A DNA stretch of 64,000 bases, taken from NCBI RefSeq assembly GCF_022829445.1, contig NZ_JAKSXY010000092.1:95190-159189 (forward strand), written 5' to 3'. A program made the position numbers and the translations under genes. The notes under the pieces are model-generated. The model was not told the origin of the DNA, ran no database searches, and saw only the letters and a program-made list of their open reading frames with translations. The stretch is from Methylobacterium sp. J-068. Lineage in GTDB: Bacteria; Pseudomonadota; Alphaproteobacteria; Rhizobiales; Beijerinckiaceae. Positions 33,484-44,112 of this stretch are shown piece by piece (position 1 is the stretch's first letter; every line of letters starts with the position of its first letter).

Positions 33484-33498
33484 GAACAAAAGCAGAAC
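33484..33498 (-). promoter_or_regulatory. LexA (SOS) box of umuDC
   Basis: GAAC-N7-GAAC on the plus strand, read GTTC-N7-GTTC toward the gene. This exactly matches the alphaproteobacterial LexA site. It lies 22 bases before the umuD ATG, where LexA would block initiation. Confidence 0.85.
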
Positions 33499-33740
33499 AC
33501 GTTTATGGAGTTCCGTATAGCAGCTACGCTTCGTCGGGGAGGCTAGATGTCAGGACGCGCGCTCGGGTCCAGCCCGTGCCCAACGCAGCCCTGCCCGGCG
33601 TCTCGTGTTGCAGTGCAACATTCGCGGGCCCTGAGCCGTTGGACGGAAGCTACCCTTGCATCGCCGCGTGAGGGACGGCATCGGGCCAGGCGTTCGTCGA
33701 ACGCCGCCACGATGCTGCCACCTCGCCGAAAGCCGTTCCA

Positions 33741-34094
33741 ATGCGCATCGTGCCCGCCCTATCCATAGTTCTCATCGCGCTCGCGCCGCTTCCCGCGTTC
33801 GCTTCTTCATGCGCAGAGCAGATCGGCACCATCGAGCGCCGCCTTGACAGCGCCGGCGCCATTGAGGTCGCCGGACTGCAGGACGGCCACACGGTCCGCA
33901 CCGGGTCTCCCCGTGCCGTGACCACGGTGCGCCTCGATGCCCCGAGCGATCCCGATACCGTCTCGACGGCCGACCACGTCGCAATCGCAAGAACCCTCAT
34001 CATCCGGGCGACCGACGAGGACCGTCGCGGTGACAAGCGCGCCTGTGAGAACACCATGAGCGAGGCCAAGGGCATGATCGGCGCCCTGCCGTAG
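33741..34094 (+). CDS. Small secreted protein
   Basis: The 117-residue protein has a signal peptide (RIVPALSIVLIALAPLPAFA) with cleavage before SSCAEQ. The mature part starts with Cys in CAEQIGTIERRLDS and has a second Cys in KRACENTMSEAKGMIGALP, which could form a disulphide. The C-terminal region (AIARTLIIRATDEDRRGDKRACENTMSEAKGMI) is like helices found in periplasmic proteins of this group. No enzyme motif. Function unknown. Confidence 0.75.
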   Translation: MRIVPALSIVLIALAPLPAFASSCAEQIGTIERRLDSAGAIEVAGLQDGHTVRTGSPRAVTTVRLDAPSDPDTVSTADHVAIARTLIIRATDEDRRGDKRACENTMSEAKGMIGALP

Positions 34095-34160
34095 GTAACC
34101 CGCTTCGGCCGGTCCGGAATTGGTCCGGATCGGTATCCATCGACATGAAAGGGTGAAGCG

Positions 34161-34442
34161 ATGCTCGGGGCAGCCGAATTCGAGGACATGCGACTGGACC
34201 TCGCCGCCGCGGAACAGGCTGCGTTGTACGACGTCGCCTTCGCCAGCCTGAACCGCCATTGGTCCGCACGGGGAGCCACGTCCGTCGGCAGCGTCACGCG
34301 GATCTGCGAGCTCGTCCATGTGCATGCCGCCGACCGCCCCCAGTCCGATTGGAAGGCGGTCGTGGCCGAAGCGACCAATGAGGCCGGCTTTCACGTTCGA
34401 TGGGATGGCGACGAGGTGGCCTCTCTGGAAGCGCGGCCCTGA
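34161..34442 (+). CDS. Small hypothetical protein
   Basis: The 93-residue soluble protein runs MLGAAEFEDMRLDLAAAEQ at the start and VHVHAADRPQSDWKAVVAEATNEAGFHVRWDGDEVA near the end. GGTGAAG lies before the ATG. No family recognised. The lack of a signal peptide and the good amino-acid balance support a real gene; it is otherwise unassigned. Confidence 0.55.
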   Translation: MLGAAEFEDMRLDLAAAEQAALYDVAFASLNRHWSARGATSVGSVTRICELVHVHAADRPQSDWKAVVAEATNEAGFHVRWDGDEVASLEARP

Positions 34443-34606
34443 CGAACCACCCCTTTCCAGCAGGCGACCCTTCCGGGTGACGATTGCTCGCGCGGGTCCC
34501 ACCGGAACTCCCGTCGCCACGACACGATTTTCACGGGCCCGGGCATGAGCGGGTCTCTGCCCTTCCGCGGTCGATCTGATCCGACCGCATTTTCCAGGAT
34601 TCCAGA

Positions 34607-35512
34607 ATGACGGATGCCGTGAAACATCGCCTGACGATGCAGGACCCCCGCACCCAGTACCCGCAGCCTCCCTTCAAGCGTCAGCCGCAAGAGGCCCCTG
34701 GGCTCGCCAAGGCGATGGACCCGAAGCCGGACCATGGAGAGACGAGCTACAAGGGACATGGTCGCCTGGCTGGCCGAAAAGCCCTGGTGACCGGGGCCGA
34801 CAGCGGCATCGGCCGCGCCGCCGCCATCGCGTTCGCGCGCGAGGGAGCCGACGTGGCCCTCAGCTTCGTCGAGGCCGAGTTGCCCGACGCGCACGAGGTC
34901 GCCAAGCTGATCGAGGCGGAAGGGCGCAAGGCGGTTCTGCTGCCCGGCGACATTACCGACAAGGCGTTCTGCGAGACCCTCGTCCACAAGGCCGTGGTCG
35001 AGCTCGGCGGGTTCGACATTCTCGTGAACAACGCCGGCAAGCAGACGAACCAGAAGGACATCGGCGACATCACGGACGAGCAGTTCGACCTGACGCTGAA
35101 GACCAACCTCTACGCGATGTTCTGGATCACCAAGGCGGCGATGCCGTTGCTCCCGGCCGGCGCCTCGATCATCAACACGGCGTCCGTCGTCGCCTACAAC
35201 CCGCCGAAGATCCTGGTCGACTACGCGACCACCAAGGCGGGCATCATCGCGTTCACGAAGGCGCTGGCCAAGCAGTCCATCGAGAAGGGCATCCGCGTGA
35301 ACGCGGTCGCGCCGGGCCCGTTCTGGACCGCGCTCCAGCCCTCGGGCGGCCAGCCGCAGGAGGCGGTCGAGAAATTCGGCTCCGAGGTGCCCCTGGGCCG
35401 GCCGGGCCAGCCGGTCGAGCTCGCCCCCATCTACGTGTTCCTGGCCTCGCAGGAGGCGAGCTTCGTCACCGGCGAGGTCTACGGCGCCACCGGGGGTAAC
35501 GGCACCGCGTAG
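34607..35512 (+). CDS. SDR-family oxidoreductase (YghA/YhdF type)
   Basis: The 301-residue short-chain dehydrogenase has an N-terminal extension of about 50 residues (QDPRTQYPQPPFKRQPQE) typical of the stress-induced YghA/general stress protein 39 group. The NAD(P) site is KALVTGADSGIGRAAAI, NNAG lies in ILVNNAGKQTN, and the active site has Ser in INTASVVAY with Tyr and Lys in DYATTKAGI. Oxidises or reduces an aldehyde/alcohol substrate; specificity unknown. Monocistronic and convergent with the broken kinase gene. Confidence 0.92.
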   Translation: MTDAVKHRLTMQDPRTQYPQPPFKRQPQEAPGLAKAMDPKPDHGETSYKGHGRLAGRKALVTGADSGIGRAAAIAFAREGADVALSFVEAELPDAHEVAKLIEAEGRKAVLLPGDITDKAFCETLVHKAVVELGGFDILVNNAGKQTNQKDIGDITDEQFDLTLKTNLYAMFWITKAAMPLLPAGASIINTASVVAYNPPKILVDYATTKAGIIAFTKALAKQSIEKGIRVNAVAPGPFWTALQPSGGQPQEAVEKFGSEVPLGRPGQPVELAPIYVFLASQEASFVTGEVYGATGGNGTA

Positions 35513-35548
35513 CGTTAAGCGGCTTCCGCCATTCGGATGCCGTCGCCC

Positions 35549-38305
35549 TCATAGGGAGGCGGCGATGAGATTCTTGATGCGGGTCGCGAGCGTCTCCAGC
35601 ACGAACGGCTTGGTCAGGACCTGCATCCCCGGTCGGAGGTGCCCGTTACCGAGGACGGCGTTCTCGGCGTAGCCGGTGATGAACAGCACCTTCAAGTCGG
35701 GACGCCGCTCACGGGCGGCGTCCGCCATCTGTCGACCGTTCATGCCGCCGGGTAGCCCCACGTCGGTCACGAGCAGGTCGATGCGCACATCCGACTGCAG
35801 CACCTTCAGGCCGGACACGCTGTCGGCGGCCTCGATGGCGGTATAGCCGAGATCCTCAAGGACCTCGGTGACCAGCATGCGCACCGAGGGCTCGTCGTCG
35901 ACGATCAGCACCGTCTCGCCCTGGCCGGCCCGTCCGACCTCGGCAAGCCGTCTGGCGACGTCTATCCTCTCCGGCCTCGCCATAGTGGCGCGGCAGGTAG
36001 AGGCAGACGGTCGTACCCTCGCCGACCGCGGAATAGATCCGGACCTGCCCGCCGGACTGGCGTGCGAATCCGTAGACCATCGACAGGCCGAGCCCCGTGC
36101 CTTCGCCGAGGGGCTTGGTGGTGAAGAACGGCTCGAACACCTTGGCCAACAGGTCGGCCGACATGCCCGTGCCGGTGTCGCTGACACACAGGCTGAGGTA
36201 CTGCCCCGGCGGCATGTCGTGCTGGCGGGCACCGGCCTCGTCAATCCACTTGTTGGCCGTCTCAATGGTGATGCGGCCGCCGTCCGGCATCGCGTCGCGA
36301 GCGTTGATGCAGAGGTTCAGCAGCGCGTTCTCAAGCTGGCCCGGGTCGATTAGGGCCGGACAGATCCCCGACAGGCCGCGACCTCCAGGTGGATGGCCGG
36401 CCCGACCGTGCGCCTGACGAGTTCTTCCATGTCCGTGAGGAGGCGGTTCACGTTCGTGGGCTTGGGGTCTAGGGTCTGGCGGCGCGAGAAGGCGAGCAGG
36501 CGATGGGTCAGGGCGGCGGCGCGTTTGGCCGCGCCTTGGGCCACCGTCATGTACCGGTCGATCTCCGTGAGGCGGCCCTGCGCCATCCGGGTCTGCATCA
36601 GTTCCAGCGAACCCGAAATGCCAGCCAGGAGGTTGTTGAAATCGTGCGCCAGCCCGCCCGTGAGCTGGCCTACGGCCTCCATCTTCTGACTCTGCCGCAG
36701 GGCCTCCTCGGTCAGGCGAAGCGCCTCGGCCTGGCGCTTGATCCCGGTCACGTTTCGCACTGAGGCGTAGATCAGGCCGTCCCGTGGCACCGCGTTCCAT
36801 AATAGCCAGACATCGCCGCCGTCCTTGTGGCGGTAACGGTTCTCCAAGGTGATCTGGGGCTCGCCGCGCGCCAGGCCGGCCGCGGCCGCCAGGGTGGGGG
36901 CGACGTCTTCGGGATGCACGAAGTCGAGGAAGGGCCGGGCCCGCAACTCCGCCTCGCTCCAGCCGAGCGTCGCCGGCCAAGCCGGTTTGAGGCTGACGAA
37001 GTAACCGTCGAGGTTGGCCACGCAGAGCATATCGGACGACGCCTGCCAGACTTGGTCGCGCTCGGCCGTACGGGCCGCGACCTGACGGGCGAGGCCGGCT
37101 TCCGTTCGCTTACGTGCCGTGACGTCGTGGACGAACACGTGGAAGCCGTCGACGGTCCCGTTCGCGGCGCGGCGGGGCAGGTATCGGATCTCGGCGATGC
37201 GCGGTTCCCCGTCGCGGCGGGGCCAGTCGAGCTCGAAGGTGACCGCCTCGCCCGCCAGGGCCCGGTCCATGTGAGGCTTGCGGGCCACGTAGCCTTTCGG
37301 GCCGAGGAGTTCCCTCACGTCCCGGCCGACGACCGCTTCGGCGGGGATCGAGAACCAGTCGTCGTAGGCCCTGTTGGCGAAGCGGTAGACGTGATCGGCG
37401 CCGATGAAGGAGATCAGGACCGGCAGCGCGTCCGTGATGAGGCGGAGCTCGCGCTCGCCGGACTCGGCACGCTTCTCGATGGTTCGGCGCTCGGTGATGT
37501 CCGAGAAGAAGATCGCGACATGGTTCGCGGCCGGATCGCCGGTCCGCAGGGCGCGCACGTCGAACCACCGTCCGAACACGTCGGCGTAGTGCTCGAAGTG
37601 CGCCGGCTCGCCGGTCAGTGCGCCGCCGCCGTAGGTGTCGAACCAGTGCCGTTCCAGGTCGGGCGCGAACTCGCTCACCCACCTGCCGGCGACGTCGGCG
37701 CCAGTCTGGCGGACGAAGGCGGGGTTGGCCTCCAGGATGCGGTAGTCGATGGCGCTCGTGCCCTCGAACTTCATTTCAACGATGCAGAACCCGACCTCGA
37801 TGCTCTCGAAAAGCGTGCGGTAGCGCGCCTCGTTCTTCCGCAGGGCGGCCTCGGCGAGAGTACGCTCGGTGACATCGTGCCCTTCGACGAAGATGCCGCT
37901 GACCGCCGCGTGCGCGTCGGTGATCGGCTGGTAGACGAAGTCGAGGTAGCGCTCGTTGACCGGACCGTCCGACGTCGATTGGACGTCGTACCTGGCGCCC
38001 GTGGCCCTGTGTGCCTTGCCTGAGCGGAAAACCTCGTCGAGCAGGTCCGCATAGCCTTGCGCGGCCGCGTCCGGGAGCGCCTCCGCCACGGTGCGACCGA
38101 TCACGTCGCGATGGTCGACGACCTGTTGGTAAGCTGCGTTGGTCAGCGCGAAGCGATGCTCCGATCCGGTCAGCAGGGCGATGAAGCTCGGGGCCTGTTC
38201 GAACATCTGGGCGAGCGAGGCCGACCGGGCACGCAGGTTGCGGACCTCGGCTTCGAGTTGCTCACGGGATAGGGTTTCGGGTCCCGGAAGTATCACGGGG
38301 TGCAT
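35549..38305 (-). pseudogene. PAS hybrid histidine kinase disrupted by two frameshifts
   Basis: Read from ATG 38305, the first frame gives 651 residues: several PAS domains, including one with GFCIVEMKFEG and [12 protein letters not shown], then HisKA ([21 protein letters not shown]). It stops at 36350, inside the region joining HisKA to the HATPase. The HATPase (DPGQLENALLNLCINARDAMPDGG, DTGTGM, GTGLGLSMVYGFARQSGGQ) continues in the -1 frame. Near 35960-35985 the chain returns to the first frame for the receiver (LIVDDEPSVRML, LLVTDVGLPGGMNG, LTKPF). The two shifts compensate. Either real decay or two base-call errors; a repaired protein would be about 918 residues. Confidence 0.8.
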
Positions 38306-38389
38306 GCGGACCAGGTTAGCGCGCGATTGTGTTGCACGAGAGAGGATCTAGGGCGGGACGCCACACCGGCCCCGTTCCTCGATGTCCGG

Positions 38390-40105
38390 TCAGTGAGCGG
38401 TGGCGAGCGGACTGAGATGAACCGAACCGATGTCGGTCAACGGGACGTCCACGGCCACGTGCAGCCCGGATCTGGCGAAGTCGAGGGCCACCGTCCCGTC
38501 GAGCTCACGTTCGACGCTGACCGTGATCAGGCGGGTTCCGAAGCCGCGACGCGCCGGCGGCGAGGCGGGCGGTCCTCCCGCCTCTCGCCAATCCAGCCGC
38601 AGACGACGCCTACCGCCTTCGTCGACGATTACGGACCATGCGACACGGACCTCGCCTCCTTCGACCGACAGGGCACCGTGCTTGGCGGCGTTGGTGACGA
38701 GCTCATGCAGGGTCATGCCGAGGGAGAGAACGTGGCGCGGCGGCAGGTCGACGTCCGGACCGTCCAGCACGAACCGGACCTCGTCGCCGCGATAGGGGTC
38801 GATCTCGTTCTTGAGCACCGCGCGCAACGGGGCGCCCGACCAGTCGTCCCGCGTCAGCAGATCGTGGGTCTTCGACAGCGCGAGGATGCGCGCCTCAAGG
38901 CGTTCCCCGGGGGCATCGCCGCCGCGGGTCGATTGCCTCGCCAAGGCCTGGACCGTGGCGAGCGTGTTCTTAACGCGATGGTTCAGCTCGTGCAGCATCG
39001 TGACCTGACGCTCCTGCATGGCCCGGCCATTGCGGATCTCGTCCTTGAGCTCCGCCTCGTTGCGCTGGAGGGTCGCTGCCATCGCGTCGAGCTTGCGCCC
39101 GAGCCTGCCGAACTCGTCGCCACCGTCGAGGCCGTTGCGTGCGGCGAGGTCGCCGGCCTGCCACCGCGAGGCCGTCCGGAGCAGACGGTCGAAGGGTCGG
39201 CGGATGAAGGCACGTCCGGCCAGGAGGGCGGCCGCGAAGGCGAGGATGGCACCGAGCGCTATCAGCACCAGCCCACGTCGCGTGGCGGCGTCCACGTCCG
39301 CGAACGCGACGTCCCGGTCGCGGCCGACCGTGACCCATGCGGGGGAGGCGGCGCCCGAGGGCTTGGCGTTGGCGAGGACGCGTTCCCGGCCGTCGATGCC
39401 GAGGTCTACGCGGACGCCCTCGCCCCGATCCGTCAGGATGCGCTGCCGCTCGGCCGGGATCGGCTTGCCGATCCAGCCGCCCCCGTCCGGGTAGCGTACC
39501 AGGATGGTCCCGTCGCCGTCCGCCACGGTGACGGAGGTCGTGGGCAGCCGTAGGTTACGCCTGAGGTACCTGTCGAGCCAATCGAGGTCGACCGCCGCCG
39601 CCAGGACGCCGATGGTCTTGCCTTCCGCATCATGCAGCGGCTGCGCGAAATGCAGCGAGTCCTTCCGGGAGGCATTGCCGCGGGCGTAGGTCCCCATGAC
39701 GAACCCGTTCTCCGCGACAGCCCGACGCTGGTAGGCGCGGTCGGGTACCGTATAGGAGCCGGCAGCCGACCCGATGCTGTTGCACACGACGGTTCCGTCG
39801 GGCCGGGTCAGCGCCAGGACCGCAAGGTACGGGTTGTCCGTGACGGCACCGCGCAGGTATTCGGTGCAGCCCGGGGGCTCCATCGCCCTGATCGTACGGT
39901 CCTGCGCCACGAAGTTCAGGGCCTGCCGTGCGATGTCGGCGACCTGCGACAGGTCTTCGGCGACGGTACGGGCGGTAGCCATCGTATCGGCGCGCACGGC
40001 CGCGTCGCGGGCGGTGCGCAGGGCGAACTCGTTGTAGCCCTGGATGGCGAGGGCGGGGGCGAGGGCGAGAAGCACCAGCAGCAGGATGCGGGTCGTCAGG
40101 GACAT
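38390..40105 (-). CDS. Membrane-anchored HWE histidine kinase with extracytoplasmic sensor
   Basis: The protein is about 571 residues. The N-terminal helix (TRILLLVLLALAPALAI) is followed by a periplasmic double-Cache/CHASE-type domain (about 30-270; NPYLAVLALTRPDGTVVCNS, DRAYQRRAV, KDSLHFAQPLHDAEGKTIGVLAAAVDLDWL). A second helix (LVLIALGAILAFAAALLAG) leads to a HAMP region (RPFDRLLRTASRWQAGDL, GDEFGRLGRKLDAMA) and an HWE core with LNHRVKNTLATVQALA, HELVTNAAKHGALS and WREAGGPP before GFGTRLI. It would sense an external small molecule. An in-frame GTG three codons upstream (40114) is an alternative start. Confidence 0.92.
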   Translation of the reverse strand: MSLTTRILLLVLLALAPALAIQGYNEFALRTARDAAVRADTMATARTVAEDLSQVADIARQALNFVAQDRTIRAMEPPGCTEYLRGAVTDNPYLAVLALTRPDGTVVCNSIGSAAGSYTVPDRAYQRRAVAENGFVMGTYARGNASRKDSLHFAQPLHDAEGKTIGVLAAAVDLDWLDRYLRRNLRLPTTSVTVADGDGTILVRYPDGGGWIGKPIPAERQRILTDRGEGVRVDLGIDGRERVLANAKPSGAASPAWVTVGRDRDVAFADVDAATRRGLVLIALGAILAFAAALLAGRAFIRRPFDRLLRTASRWQAGDLAARNGLDGGDEFGRLGRKLDAMAATLQRNEAELKDEIRNGRAMQERQVTMLHELNHRVKNTLATVQALARQSTRGGDAPGERLEARILALSKTHDLLTRDDWSGAPLRAVLKNEIDPYRGDEVRFVLDGPDVDLPPRHVLSLGMTLHELVTNAAKHGALSVEGGEVRVAWSVIVDEGGRRRLRLDWREAGGPPASPPARRGFGTRLITVSVERELDGTVALDFARSGLHVAVDVPLTDIGSVHLSPLATAH

Positions 40106-40250
40106 GGCTTGCACGAGGTCCTACGCGGCACCTTGGGGGACCGGGACGTTTGGGGGCGCCGGAAGGGCGCGCCGTTCCATGCGGCATCGCCAGGAGGCGT
40201 ATGGATCGGACGTGGCATGCCGGCGACGACACGACGGGGCATCGGGCATC

Positions 40251-43200
40251 CTACTGGAACCCCCGCAACGGGGCCTCCACCAGGCACGTGACCCCGGCTG
40301 AGGGGTATTCCAGCTTCAGCGTACCTCCGACCTGGGCGACCAGGCCCCGCTCGATGAGCCTCGACCCGAACCCCTTCCGTGAAGGCGGCGAGACGGGAGG
40401 GCCGCCGCTCTCGCGCCAAGCCAGGTGCACCATCGGCTCGCCATCCTCACCGTCCACCGACCACGTGATGGACACGCGTCCCTCGGGACGGGACAGGGCC
40501 CCGTACTTCGCGGCGTTCGTGGAAAGCTCGTGCAGCATCAGGCCGAGGGACAGGGCGGCCGGTCCCCCGACCTGGATGTCGGGCCCTTCGTAGGTGATGC
40601 GCCCCGACCCGTCGTCGAGAAGACCGATGCCGCCGCGGATCGCCTCGTCGAGCCCGGCGACCTCAGCGGTGCCGCCGAGCAGCACGTCATGGGCCTTGCC
40701 GAGGGCGATCAGGCGCTTCGACAGCTTCTCTCCGACCGCCACGATGTCGGTGGCGCCGCGAAGGGTCTGGGTGGCGATGGCCTGGACCATGGCCAGCAGG
40801 TTCTTCATCCGGTGACTGAGCTCGTGGTTGAGCAGGTCCTGCCGGCCCTCCGCCTCGGAGCGGGCGATGGCGGAGCGCGTACGGTCGGCGACGTTGCGCA
40901 GGAAGCCGATCTCATCGGCGGTCCAGGTGCGGGCATGCCCGGACAGCATGAAGAACAGCGCCACGAAGCGACCGTGCTCCATCAGCGGGATGTTCACGAG
41001 AGAGGTGGCCTGGATCGCGACGAGGGACGCCGCCTCCTCGGACGAACGCGGATCCGTGGTGACGTCGTCGATGACGACCGTCTCCCCGCGCTTGAGCTCC
41101 TCGATATACGACCCGTAATCGCGGAAGCGATGCTCCCGCGGGATGGTCCCGAGCCCCGGCGCCGACCAGTCGCGCTCGATGGTGATGGTCTCCCGGTCGG
41201 CGTCCGCGGTGCCGTAGCCGGCGTGGCTGAGCCCGAGGGTGCGTCCGGCGATCTCGGCGGCGACGGCGGCGATGCAGGGGCGGTCGCTCAGGTTCCTCAG
41301 GCGGTCGCCGAGCTCGATCAGCGCAGCCTGGCGGGCCTCATTCCCGCGCTGTGCCGTGACGTCGAGGAAGAGGCAGGTGAAGCGTTCGCCGCGATCGGGG
41401 CTGACCCGCACCTCGAAGCTGCGTCCGAGACCCGGAACCGTGATGTCGAAGAGCGTCGGTCGACCCGTCTCGACTACCCGCCCGTAAGTGGCGATTAGGC
41501 CCGGATCGATGTCGGGCACGAACTCCCGGATGGTGCGTCCGACGCAGTTGGAGGGCAACCCGGATTGACGTGAGAAAGCCGGGTTGATCTTCAGGTACCG
41601 GTAGTCCGAAACCTTGCCGTCCGAGTCGCGCACGACCTCGCCAACGAAAAATCCCTCCTGCATGTTCTCGAACAGGCCCCGCCAACGGGCCTCGCTCGCG
41701 GTGAGCTTCCGTTCGTCTTCCAAGCGCTCGCGGGCGATGGAGAGGAAGCGTGCGACCGTCTCGAAGAACGTCAGGGTCTCGTCGTCGAAGGCGGCCTTGT
41801 CCCCGCTGCCGAACGAGATCACGCCGCTCACCCTGCCCTGGCTGAGGATTGGGTAGCCCGCATAGGCCGTGATGCCCGCGGCCTTCGCGAAGGCGTGGCG
41901 CGGCTCGTGGCTCCCTTGCAGGTCCGTCAGCACCACCGAACGACCGAGTTCGGCCACCAGCCCGCAGAGCGTGCTGGCGAAGGGGGTGCAGCGCAGCTCG
42001 GTCCGGCCCGCATCGTCCACGCCGACCGTGTGGGTGAGGACGAGGGTGCCGTAGGCCATGTCGGCGTCGTAGGTGAAGCTCCGGTCGAACCCGATCTCCG
42101 CAGCGCCGTCCTCCAGGATCGGCCCAAGGGCCGATGCCGGGTCCGATGCGTCGAGCAATGCCGTGGATGCCTGGGCAAGAAGGTCGAGGCGACGCTCGCT
42201 CGCCTTGCGTGCGGTGATGTCGCTGACGGTGAGCACGGCGCTCGTCACCGCCCCCTTGACGTGGACGGGTGCATTGGTGGCGAGCACCTTCACCGTGGTG
42301 CCGTCCTTACGGAAGAAGGTGTCCTCGCGGTCGACCATGGTCCGGCCGTGCCGAAGGGCATCGACGAAGTTGCACTCGGAGGCGGGGAAGGGACTGCCGT
42401 CCGGATGGCTGTGGTGAAGGAGCTCGTGCAGGTTGCGACCGTGGAACTCGGATACCGACCAGCCGAACATCGCCTCCGCGGTGGGGTTCGCGAAGGTGAT
42501 GAGCCCTCGCTCGTCCATCTGGAACACGGCCTGTCCGACGTGGTCGGTGACCGTCTGGAGCAAATCGGTCTGCATACGGAGCGCCTCGGCCGCGAGGCGC
42601 TGCTCCGTCCGGTCGCGCAGCATCTTGACGAAGCCGACCGCCTCGCCGGCCTCGTCGCGCAGGACCATCATCTCGCCATTCGCCCAAAAGCGCTCGCCGT
42701 TCGCACGCAGGTGCCAGCGCTCGTCGGTGCCGCGCCCGGTCTCCAGGGCGGCCGCCATCTCCTTGGCCGGGATGCGGTCCTCGCGGTCCTCTGGCGTGAA
42801 GAAGGTGTCGGCCGGCTTGCCGCACATCTCGCCGGGCTCCCACCCGAGGATAGTGGCGGCCCCGGCGTTCCAGTCGGTGACGATGCCGTCCCGGTCGAGG
42901 ACGATGATGGCGTAGTCGATGGCGCTGTCGAACACCGCCTTGTAGCGGCTCTGACTTACGAGGGCGCTGCGACGGGCCTCCGCCTCCCCGACCTGGGAAA
43001 TCCCGGCCGCCACCGTGCCGGCGAAGAGGCCGGCGACCTCCATGTCACGCTCGGTGAAGGCGCCGACCCGGCTCGACTGCACCTTCAGGACGCCGATGCC
43101 CTCGCCGGCGCGATAGAGCGGTACGACCACGCAAGAGCGCAGCGCGAGGTGTTCGGCAACGGTCCGCTTGACGTTCGGGTCATCGAACACGTCGGCCACG

Positions 43201-44006
43201 ACCCGCGCCGTCCGAGATAGCAGGCATGCCCCGGCCAGGCTGTTATGGACCGGAAGCCGCAAGCCGGAATGCCGGCCGAGGCTGCCCGTTCCACTGCGGT
43301 AGACGAGTTCGTCGCCCTCGCGCATCTCTACGACGGCGCCTTCGGCCTGGGGCAATGCCCGCATGGCGCCGTCCACCACGACTTTGAGGATGCCATCGAG
43401 GCCGTCACCAGATGCCGCCATGGCTTCCTGGACCGCTAGCAGCGCCTCGTGCTGGGTCACGGTCGCACGCTGGCCGGCGAGCATGCTGTCACGCTCCGCC
43501 AGGGCCCGACGGAGTTCCAGCTGGGCCATCACCTGCCCCGCGAGGGCCCGCAGGGATTCCTGCTGGTCCGGTGTCAATCCCTCCGGACGGGGGGTTCCGT
43601 CGATCACGCACAGGGAACCGATGGCCTCGCCGTTCGACGACACCAAGGGAGCGCCGGCGTAGAAGCGGATGTACGGCTTGCCCGTCACGAGGATGTTCGC
43701 GCGGGTCCGCGGGTCCTGCGTCAGGTCGGGGATGACGAGGATCTCGGACCGGCCGAGCGTATGTGCGCATACCGAACCGTCGAGCGAGGTCTCGCACATC
43801 TCGAAGCCGACCCGGGCCTTGAACCATTGCCGGTCACCCGTCACCAGGCTGATGAGCGCCACGGAGGTGCCGCACGCCTTGCGTGCTAGCAGGACGATGT
43901 CGTCGAAACCCTTTTCCGGCGGTGTATCGAGGATGTCGTACGCATCCAGAGCCGCGAGCCTGAAGGGGACCTCGACCTCCGGTGGGATGGGGGGCCGTGC
44001 GATCAT
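40251..44006 (-). CDS. Very large GAF/PAS multi-sensor HWE histidine kinase
   Basis: The 1251-residue soluble protein begins with a GAF (QWFKARVGFEMCETSLDGSVCAHTL) like that of the kinase at 4938. It continues with a second GAF, PAS (YAIIVLDRDGIVTDWNAGA), PAS (FQMDERGLITFANPTAEAMFG), GAF, PAS (GFFVGEVVRDSDGK) and another GAF (DWSAPGLGTIPREHRFRDYG). The HWE core follows, with LSHRMKNLLAMVQAIATQTLRG, HELSTNAAKYGALS and WRESGGPP before GFGSRLI. The last two-fifths are closely related to 4938-7427, so one is a duplicate of the other. No receiver partner is adjacent. The ATG at 44006 is chosen because the family N-terminus starts there. Confidence 0.9.
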   Translation of the reverse strand: MIARPPIPPEVEVPFRLAALDAYDILDTPPEKGFDDIVLLARKACGTSVALISLVTGDRQWFKARVGFEMCETSLDGSVCAHTLGRSEILVIPDLTQDPRTRANILVTGKPYIRFYAGAPLVSSNGEAIGSLCVIDGTPRPEGLTPDQQESLRALAGQVMAQLELRRALAERDSMLAGQRATVTQHEALLAVQEAMAASGDGLDGILKVVVDGAMRALPQAEGAVVEMREGDELVYRSGTGSLGRHSGLRLPVHNSLAGACLLSRTARVVADVFDDPNVKRTVAEHLALRSCVVVPLYRAGEGIGVLKVQSSRVGAFTERDMEVAGLFAGTVAAGISQVGEAEARRSALVSQSRYKAVFDSAIDYAIIVLDRDGIVTDWNAGAATILGWEPGEMCGKPADTFFTPEDREDRIPAKEMAAALETGRGTDERWHLRANGERFWANGEMMVLRDEAGEAVGFVKMLRDRTEQRLAAEALRMQTDLLQTVTDHVGQAVFQMDERGLITFANPTAEAMFGWSVSEFHGRNLHELLHHSHPDGSPFPASECNFVDALRHGRTMVDREDTFFRKDGTTVKVLATNAPVHVKGAVTSAVLTVSDITARKASERRLDLLAQASTALLDASDPASALGPILEDGAAEIGFDRSFTYDADMAYGTLVLTHTVGVDDAGRTELRCTPFASTLCGLVAELGRSVVLTDLQGSHEPRHAFAKAAGITAYAGYPILSQGRVSGVISFGSGDKAAFDDETLTFFETVARFLSIARERLEDERKLTASEARWRGLFENMQEGFFVGEVVRDSDGKVSDYRYLKINPAFSRQSGLPSNCVGRTIREFVPDIDPGLIATYGRVVETGRPTLFDITVPGLGRSFEVRVSPDRGERFTCLFLDVTAQRGNEARQAALIELGDRLRNLSDRPCIAAVAAEIAGRTLGLSHAGYGTADADRETITIERDWSAPGLGTIPREHRFRDYGSYIEELKRGETVVIDDVTTDPRSSEEAASLVAIQATSLVNIPLMEHGRFVALFFMLSGHARTWTADEIGFLRNVADRTRSAIARSEAEGRQDLLNHELSHRMKNLLAMVQAIATQTLRGATDIVAVGEKLSKRLIALGKAHDVLLGGTAEVAGLDEAIRGGIGLLDDGSGRITYEGPDIQVGGPAALSLGLMLHELSTNAAKYGALSRPEGRVSITWSVDGEDGEPMVHLAWRESGGPPVSPPSRKGFGSRLIERGLVAQVGGTLKLEYPSAGVTCLVEAPLRGFQ

Positions 44007-44112
44007 CGTCCGGTTTTCCGAAGCTTGAGGCGGAAGTCCTCCGACGATAACCCCGGCGGCGTACCGGGCCTGGTCCGAAGGCTTGGGATACGCTCCATGT
44101 CCACGAGCGGGA

